A stretch of DNA of 64,000 bases from Papiliotrema nemorosa (lineage: Eukaryota; Basidiomycota; Tremellomycetes; Tremellales; Rhynchogastremaceae): the NCBI GenBank assembly GCA_032158125.1, contig JASKOT010000010.1, forward strand, positions 186,001 through 250,000, in the 5' to 3' direction. The position numbers and the translations under genes are program-made. The notes below the pieces were generated by a model. The model was not told the DNA's origin and made no database searches. It saw nothing but the letters and a program-made list of their open reading frames with translations. Positions 58,010 through 64,000 of this stretch are shown here, piece after piece; positions within the stretch are counted from its first letter, which is position 1; each line of letters starts with the position of its first letter.

Positions 58010-60766
58010 TCATGTGGCCAAGTCCACCCATCTTCCTCCGCTGTGAGGCATGGAGGATGGACAAGGTTCATGACTCCCTTGACGATGGGTGAGGAGGAGG
58101 ATACTTCAGTTTTCGCTTATCTCTTTCACTGGTATCTTCAAAGGAGAACAGAGTTGGGTCAGTAGCTTCAGATGGGATCATGCATCGTTGTGATGTCAAG
58201 TCTGCAGCTTTCGTTGGGGGAATCACTTCCATAGTCGGGCACTGCAAAACCTCGCTATCGCTGCTAACAAATCTGCGATGTCGAGGGTGTTTTCGGTCTC
58301 ACGAGCTGAGCTGTATGAAACAACCCTAATTAGTATTAGTAAGGTAGAAACGAATACAACCAGTCAGAAAGACTGCTACTCCGGCACCTGGTTTGATGAA
58401 GCCACTAGTTGTGAGACTAGAAAAAAGGAGGGTGTTCGCTGTTACTGTATGTGTGGCGGTACGATGACTGGCGATTTTTCGGTTCGAAGCAAGGTCTTCT
58501 ACATACAGCCTGTCACAGGGAGTTTTGCATGTCATGGCCGTCGCGATACTCCTTCAGCTCGACGATTAGTGGTCGATGTGGCAGATTGCACTTTCATTTG
58601 GAGAGGCAGTGGCCCGTATTCCAACGTTGAGTGGCGGTTTCTGAGCGATGATCCAATCCTCATTTGACGAGCTATCGCCCTGTTATCTTCCAGCCGAGCT
58701 ATCCAAAGCTACAGACGGACGTATCAATTCCTCGGGCACCCCGATCGGAAGGAAGGGAAGGGGTTTCGATCATGGGGCTAAAGGGCTGCAACACACATTC
58801 TGTGTGGAAAGCAATCTCCCTCACAGACCAGACCCCTTACCGCCCCTTCTCTCGTCCTCCCTGTTCTTCTCCGGGCGTACGCTGCATATCCGGCGCTCTC
58901 GCCGGAGCTAATGATCAGCTCGACACACAACAATACCACGGTCTTGGGACAAGAAAAGAGTTGTTCCACGCCCTCGCGCAATCCCTCAGCGCCCTCACAT
59001 CAGTGGGGTGAAGGATCAAGCACCCTTTTCTATCTGTACCTCAATCTCTCCACTTCGAACCCCCAATCAATTGCTTTTGGACCTCATGATCGGCATCCCT
59101 CATTCAGCGTCTTGAGCCGAGATCGTTGCCGAGCAGGCAATGTCGACATATATATGGGGGAGAATACCGAGATGATTCTGACCTTCACCCAGCTCCTGCC
59201 TCATTCTCACTTCGCCTCTTATCTGACTTTCCATTCGGGCTTCCTCTTCAAATCTAACCTCTTCTCGGTCCTTCTTGATCGTCCTCATCATTACCTTTCT
59301 TCAACTACCTTGTCGTCTCGGCCCTTCTTTCGCCGACATTTTCGGAAATATCCTTGCCACCTCTCGACATACAGCACCATCATACGTCATGTGCTTACAG
59401 TCCCGCATAAAGTCAACACCATCAAATATAGGTGGAACCCTCTTGAGCTCGTTCGTGATGGTATGTTTGAGTCATAAACAACGCGAAGCGGACGGAACAA
59501 GCGTGATCCATCGATTCTATGTTGGATAAAAGGCGAGTTGTTTCTTTCTTTGCATCTTTTCGTTGGGTAATGCTTCTCAACTCGCCCAGTCATCAGTTGC
59601 CGTTTGTCATTTACTGGGCTGGCTCTTCAGTGTCGAAGGTGCCTCATACCCAGCATGACGTGACTTGGTAAGAGCACCACGGTCCAGCTTGCCTTGCTCG
59701 ACAAGCTCACGAGACAAAGGCGAGTCGTTTATAGAGGCCGCTCAGTCTTCGGTTGTCATGGACTCGTTTTTGTGTATATTCACCGGGCTGACCTTCTTAG
59801 CCCTTGCCTACAGCGGAGTCTCCGATCGCGTCAAGTTGTAGCCCGAGCATCTGAGTCCAACTACAGTATGGATGTAGGTAGTAGAGTGAAGTTGAGAGTA
59901 CTCGAGACTACCTGCTGACCATCAGATACCAATGCATTGATGCTGTTCTGACCTAAGCCGTGATGCGACACGTCAATGCCTGTCTTCGGTGAGTCATCTT
60001 CCCAGTTGACGAGCTTGCTTTGCCGGCGGAGCATGGGGGATGCAACGTTGTTCTCGGTGATGGAGTTGTGATGGGGCAGTGCTATAGTACTGGGATTGTC
60101 GCGTTCGTGTCCGCTGACAAAGCAATCTAACATCTCCTACAGACTCTTACGACTTACAGTATCGCCACAAGAACTCCAAAAACTAAGGTCGAACATCTGG
60201 TTCGACATATCTACTTCGCAAATACTCGTAGAGTAGAAACAAAAGGCAAGTCATCTTCCAAGTTGACTTGCGTGCCGAAAGGCCGCCAGCGATGTTTCCT
60301 GTTTCAGCATTCCAGGAAACCTGGTGGCTAATGATCGAATCCCGCCCAAGAGGTGTATCCAAAAGGTGTATCACGAGAGCTCAATCTTACAAGGAGTGCC
60401 CAACCAGATGATACAGATCCCTTGTCCGCCACTTCAATCTGTAGAGCCAAGACGGACTGGTTCATCGGATCAAGAGCGTGAAAGTCAAAACCAAGTGGCG
60501 TGGTCTAAGCTAAAGAGGCTAGTTATCAGCATACATCAGCCAAGACTCGTTCACCATCCTTGTCGTCCTGCACTTGATGTCAAAGGCTTCAATCGACACT
60601 GCCATGATTCAACGGCTTCAGACCCAGAAAACTCTACACCCGTCTCGACTACAATCTCCCGCATTCAAAGACCAGTCTCCATCATCCCAGGCTTTTTGTT
60701 CATTCTTTTACCGTTATACGAACAGGCCTTTTTTTCCTACCCCCACCATTCGCAGACTGCTCAAGA
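58010..60766. other. Gene-poor region after the metallothionein
   Basis: About 2.8 kb. Frames such as 58278-58667 and 58911-59477 have ATG starts but poor, CT-biased text. A TATATA stretch at about 59150 followed by a long pyrimidine-rich leader (59170-59380) suggests a transcribed unit, and a short frame after it (MCLQSRIKSTPSNIGG) ends near a GTATGT donor; I cannot finish a gene there. Confidence 0.35.
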
Positions 60767-62438
60767 ATGAAGACGCTACTCCTAACATCCGAGGACCTCT
60801 ATCACTCAGGGATTAACCTGGACCCTAACTCGCATGATCTTTCCCTTTCTATCTTTTTTTTTGGACTATCGAATTCCAGGCTTTAGGAACATCGCTGACG
60901 AACAGTACGCGTTTTGTATCGTCCAATCCTCCCGGCTACTCATATCGAAATTTACAGTACGACCTCGGCTATCACGCAGGAGCCGAGTAAGACTGTGTAA
61001 GACGGGAACTGTCTGATGAGCCGAGAAATGTTCAAACGATTTTGACACTGCTGACCGAAGCTCGTTTGCGTACCTCCAGGCGAGTCATCTCCTCAGTTGA
61101 CTGCCGCTCTAGATGATGTCGGCGAGTCTGCCATCAGCCGTAGACTCCAGAGACACCTCGATAGAAATATGATTGCTGATTCAGTGCTCTCTTGTTCCCT
61201 TCTTCTCGGGATATCTTGATGCTCTTAGGACGACTCGCTGACGTCTCTAGGTAGTTGAGACGTGGCTGATATCAAGCTTTAACACTGTAGAGTGTCAGTA
61301 AGCTTTTACTTGCTCATCCCAGAGCTCGCCTCTCAAAAGCACTCTGACTCTACAGGTCATGCCGTCTCCTCTTGGATCTCATGGGGCAGATCCTACAGTA
61401 GCCCTCCAACCGGACTCGACCACGATGGCAGTCGCACCAACGGGTGATCTGTATAGGTAAGTCGTCCGCGGCTTGCTCAGTGAAAGGTTGCTTCGTGTCT
61501 TAGGATATTTGTGGCAGTCAACTGACCTCAGGTTCCTCCTTGACGTCGAGCGAGGCGAACGATTGATGCCTTGACTGGATAGCCGTCCGCAAAGGGGATT
61601 GATCAGTATCCACAGCGTATCGAAGCGCGAAGTGGTTTGAGCGGATCGTATCAAAAACTAATATGGTGCGGGCAAATCGCCTTTGCTGGCGGAGGAGGCC
61701 TGAGTACGTGAGCACCGGCACTGGGCGCGATATTGCGGTCCTTGCGATCTCGTCTGACATCGTTTGCAGTTCGGCATGATCCACGGGGCTGCAAGTCGTG
61801 ATCACGGTCGTTCGATTGGATCAGGTCGGATGGTAAGTAACGGCAGGGTGGCGGTCGGACAATGGGTTGGGACAACGAATCGAACGATAAGATCGGGATA
61901 CGAGGTCAGGCCACGAAATCTGGTCACGAGGTCGGTCTACGAGGTCTGCTTATCGTCCAACAGCTATTTATGCGAGTTGGACGAAGACTCGAGCACACTA
62001 CAACGACATTTCACATCACCGTTGGTAGATATCATTGGTCTGGACATGAGCGCATCATTATCGAGCGAGGTAGACACCTGACTCAGATGTTGGCCTGGGT
62101 GCACCGGATCTTACGAATATATAGGTCGTAGTTACTGCAGAGTATCGATAAGTCGAAGATCACGGAGACTTTAAAGGTGAGTTCGATCCAAGCTGATGCC
62201 AGCCGAGCGCACGAATGCATATCACCATAGCGTCCTGGACCCCGAGCGTGCCACCTCAAGCTTGAAGCGTTTCTTGAAGTGTTTCGACGCGTATGATGGT
62301 CCGCTTAGGCAAGCTTCGACAGCAGCAAGACTCGTCAGGACGAGCTTTGGTTGGAGAATCGATACCGAGGGGAAAGCGTGGTTGGTCGGAGCAGTATGGG
62401 GCGAATTACAGTCAAGACTAGAGGACATCTTGGATTGA
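60767..62438 (+). CDS. Possible multi-exon gene of unknown function
   Basis: Scattered protein-like stretches on the plus strand end in a clear last exon. From the ATG at 60767: MKTLLLTSEDLYHSGINLD; then SSPQLTAALDDVGESAISRR; then SAKGIDQYPQRIEARSGLSG with IWCGQIAFAGGGG; then SYLCELDEDSSTLQRHFTSP with LVDIIGLDMSASLSSE and LLQSIDKSKITETLK; and last RATSSLKRFLKCFDAYDGP, RLVRTSFGWRIDTEGKAWLV and GAVWGELQSRLEDILD with stop at 62438. Several GT-AG introns fit locally, but I could not close all phases, and a second start at 61359 is possible. These could also belong to two genes. No family recognised. Convergent with GPI1. Confidence 0.45.
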
Positions 62439-62562
62439 TCGCTTTGTCAGAGGCCGAGTTCGATCTTATCGGTTGTTGCTTGCATTAGTCTTCCTTCCAT
62501 ATGTACTGTAGCTTTGTATGCAGATCATGTGGTCTTGTAGCACCTATGCATCTCTCTGCGTT

Positions 62563-64000
62563 CTCAAAATGCTTGCCAAAGATTTTGGCTTGTTCTGCTA
62601 TCAGCATTGCATCGGTGCCCTACATTCACCCTCAAGACCAAAACATGATCTATCGCATGAGCGAGCTGTTTCATCCCTTGTGCGGATGACGCCAGACGCC
62701 TACGACCTACAATCACGCCCCCTGACATGTCAGTACCGACGTGATTTAGATATAAAGGCTACAGCCTCACCAGGAAGACGAGAAGGTTCCTTGACGAGCA
62801 GCATCAACTCGAATAGCGGGAAAGCATTCAGAGCCATGACGACGAGGTTCAGCATCCAACATAGCGAGATCAACGCTGAACGTATCTGCAGATCAGTGTG
62901 ACGACACAAAGTCCATGGCGTACGAGAGCGAAAAGTAGGGCGTATATGGCCACAGTCGGCAGTAGGAAGATGGAGACGGTAAAGAGCAGAGTACCGAGAA
63001 AGAGCTGGTCCACATCATATGCGTAGGAGTCGGTCCTTTGTCGTAGTACGTTCCATCTCTTGCCTATTGGGGTGAATCGACGATACCGCTTGCAGAATAG
63101 AGCTACTGACCTCGGAAGAGATTCCACAGGGATCTCAAAGACGAAAGTTGCCATAGGCATGTCGTACTCGTCAATTGATAGCAGAGGTATAAATGCAATG
63201 TGCTCAGCGCAAGCAGGTCTTCTGCCGCAGCAATCGCGAAAGTCAGCCCGCCAAGGGATATCCAGGCGAGCAGGAACATGATGTTCTGGAGATGGACCTC
63301 CACGACCGGTATCGTGGTCTCTAACTGATTAGTGGAATGATTCATTGAGAAGGGAGACGGCTGACCTGCCCATGATTGAACGATGGTTCCGAGCTTCTGA
63401 CAGAAGAAGTGACTGAGCGGGGTGTTCAACTTCAACCCTATGGGCCAATCATCCAGCCAATGCAGGAGACCTATCACATTTTGACACCCGAACGTCTGCA
63501 AATCAGCACCACAGCCAGTGCCGAGACGCTCACCCGTAAGGCGTATGAGACATGAGGCGTCACGCTCGACGTCGACTGCAGGATGATCTGTCGAGCACAA
63601 TACCCTAGAATAAGGTCGTTCTGTACCAGATCAGCTTAGATCATATGAAGCGGCCCAGAGGCATACCAGAATGAGCCAGACAGTGTTCCAGAATGCCATG
63701 TACCGCTTACTACGTGTCGATATGTCGATTCCTGGCTGGTGGAGCGTTGCACGAAAGCGATCGGGTGAAGAGATCAATTGCGACACGCGTAGAATCACTT
63801 GTTTCACTGGCAGTCAGTCACTGAAGTATATAGATGACGGTGACTCACTGAAGGCACTCTTGCTGGACGCTATATGCTTTGCTTGCAACATGTGGCGTGA
63901 TGCGACTCCTAGATCTTCGTCGATATTCTCTACTGCGGCTGTATCAACGGAAATATCTGTCTGCACAAGTTTTGGACGCGCTCGGCTCCTCGTTGTATGC
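62563..64000 (-). CDS. GPI1: GPI-GlcNAc transferase subunit Gpi1/PIG-Q, 5' end outside window
   Basis: Minus strand, at least seven exons; the 5' end is beyond 64000. Visible parts in order: RMKQVIL-like start region, [114 protein letters not shown] joined to [40 protein letters not shown], then [20 protein letters not shown] and [20 protein letters not shown]. Both the NDLILG start block and [19 protein letters not shown] are hallmarks of the Gpi1/PIG-Q family, a multi-pass ER protein that stabilises the complex making GlcNAc-PI, the first step of GPI anchors. The last intron has an excellent branch (TACTGACATGTCAG), but the final exon (stop at 62563) is the least certain part. Confidence 0.92.

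Noticed and set aside
58911..59477. 188-codon plus-strand frame
   Set aside because: CT-biased text with Phe/Leu/Ser/His runs; a TATA-like site lies inside it, so it is better read as promoter and leader.

Overview
The window looks like nuclear DNA of a basidiomycete yeast, most likely a Tremellomycete of the Cryptococcus/Kwoniella kind. I infer this from the many short introns (mostly 34-110 nt, GTGAGT-like donors, CTGAC/CTAAC branch points close to the acceptor), pyrimidine-rich 5' leaders, close gene packing on both strands, and the gene types present. No organism name is readable from the sequence itself. I see no rRNA, tRNA, CRISPR array or transposon. Most genes are broken into exons, so I rebuilt them by reading frame and splice signals.

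Left part (1-10.5 kb): a minus-strand disordered protein with five G[ST]WGN repeats and two SUMO-interaction-like motifs runs off the left edge. Divergent to it is the RNase P/MRP subunit RPR2/RPP21. Then come a membrane-anchored GH9 endoglucanase (minus), CMS1 (ribosome biogenesis) and RFC2-type clamp-loader subunit (plus). Next (10.6-22 kb): a doubtful small minus gene, about 3 kb of non-coding leader/promoter DNA, a Pro-rich two-finger C2H2 transcription factor, an unknown multi-exon gene and an acidic protein with a PP1-docking-like motif.

Middle (23-42.9 kb): splicing factor SNW1/PRP45, the GID E3 ligase receptor GID4/VID24, asparagine synthetase, a Rap1-type telomere protein (BRCT plus Myb), a Ser-rich GPI-anchored wall protein, a SUV39/Clr4-type histone methyltransferase, an unknown helical protein, the UCS myosin chaperone SHE4 and the kexin KEX2.

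Right part (43.5-64 kb): a tiny secreted precursor with a KR-EAEA processing site just downstream of KEX2, a GT32 sphingolipid mannosyltransferase, Elongator ELP4, a coiled-coil unknown, CTF18 (alternative clamp loader), a bHLH factor with polyglutamine, a 37-residue Cys-rich metallothionein, an unknown gene, and the GPI-anchor enzyme GPI1/PIG-Q running off the right edge.

The genes are mostly housekeeping and do not form one pathway, but there are themes: clamp loading (RFC2, CTF18), chromatin/telomere/RNA silencing candidates (Rap1, Clr4-like, WG-repeat protein), the secretory pathway and cell wall (KEX2, GPI1, GPI-anchored protein, GT32, GH9). The three least obvious findings are the WG-repeat protein, the KR-EAEA precursor and the minimal metallothionein; the last two are split by introns into pieces too small for ordinary ORF finding.
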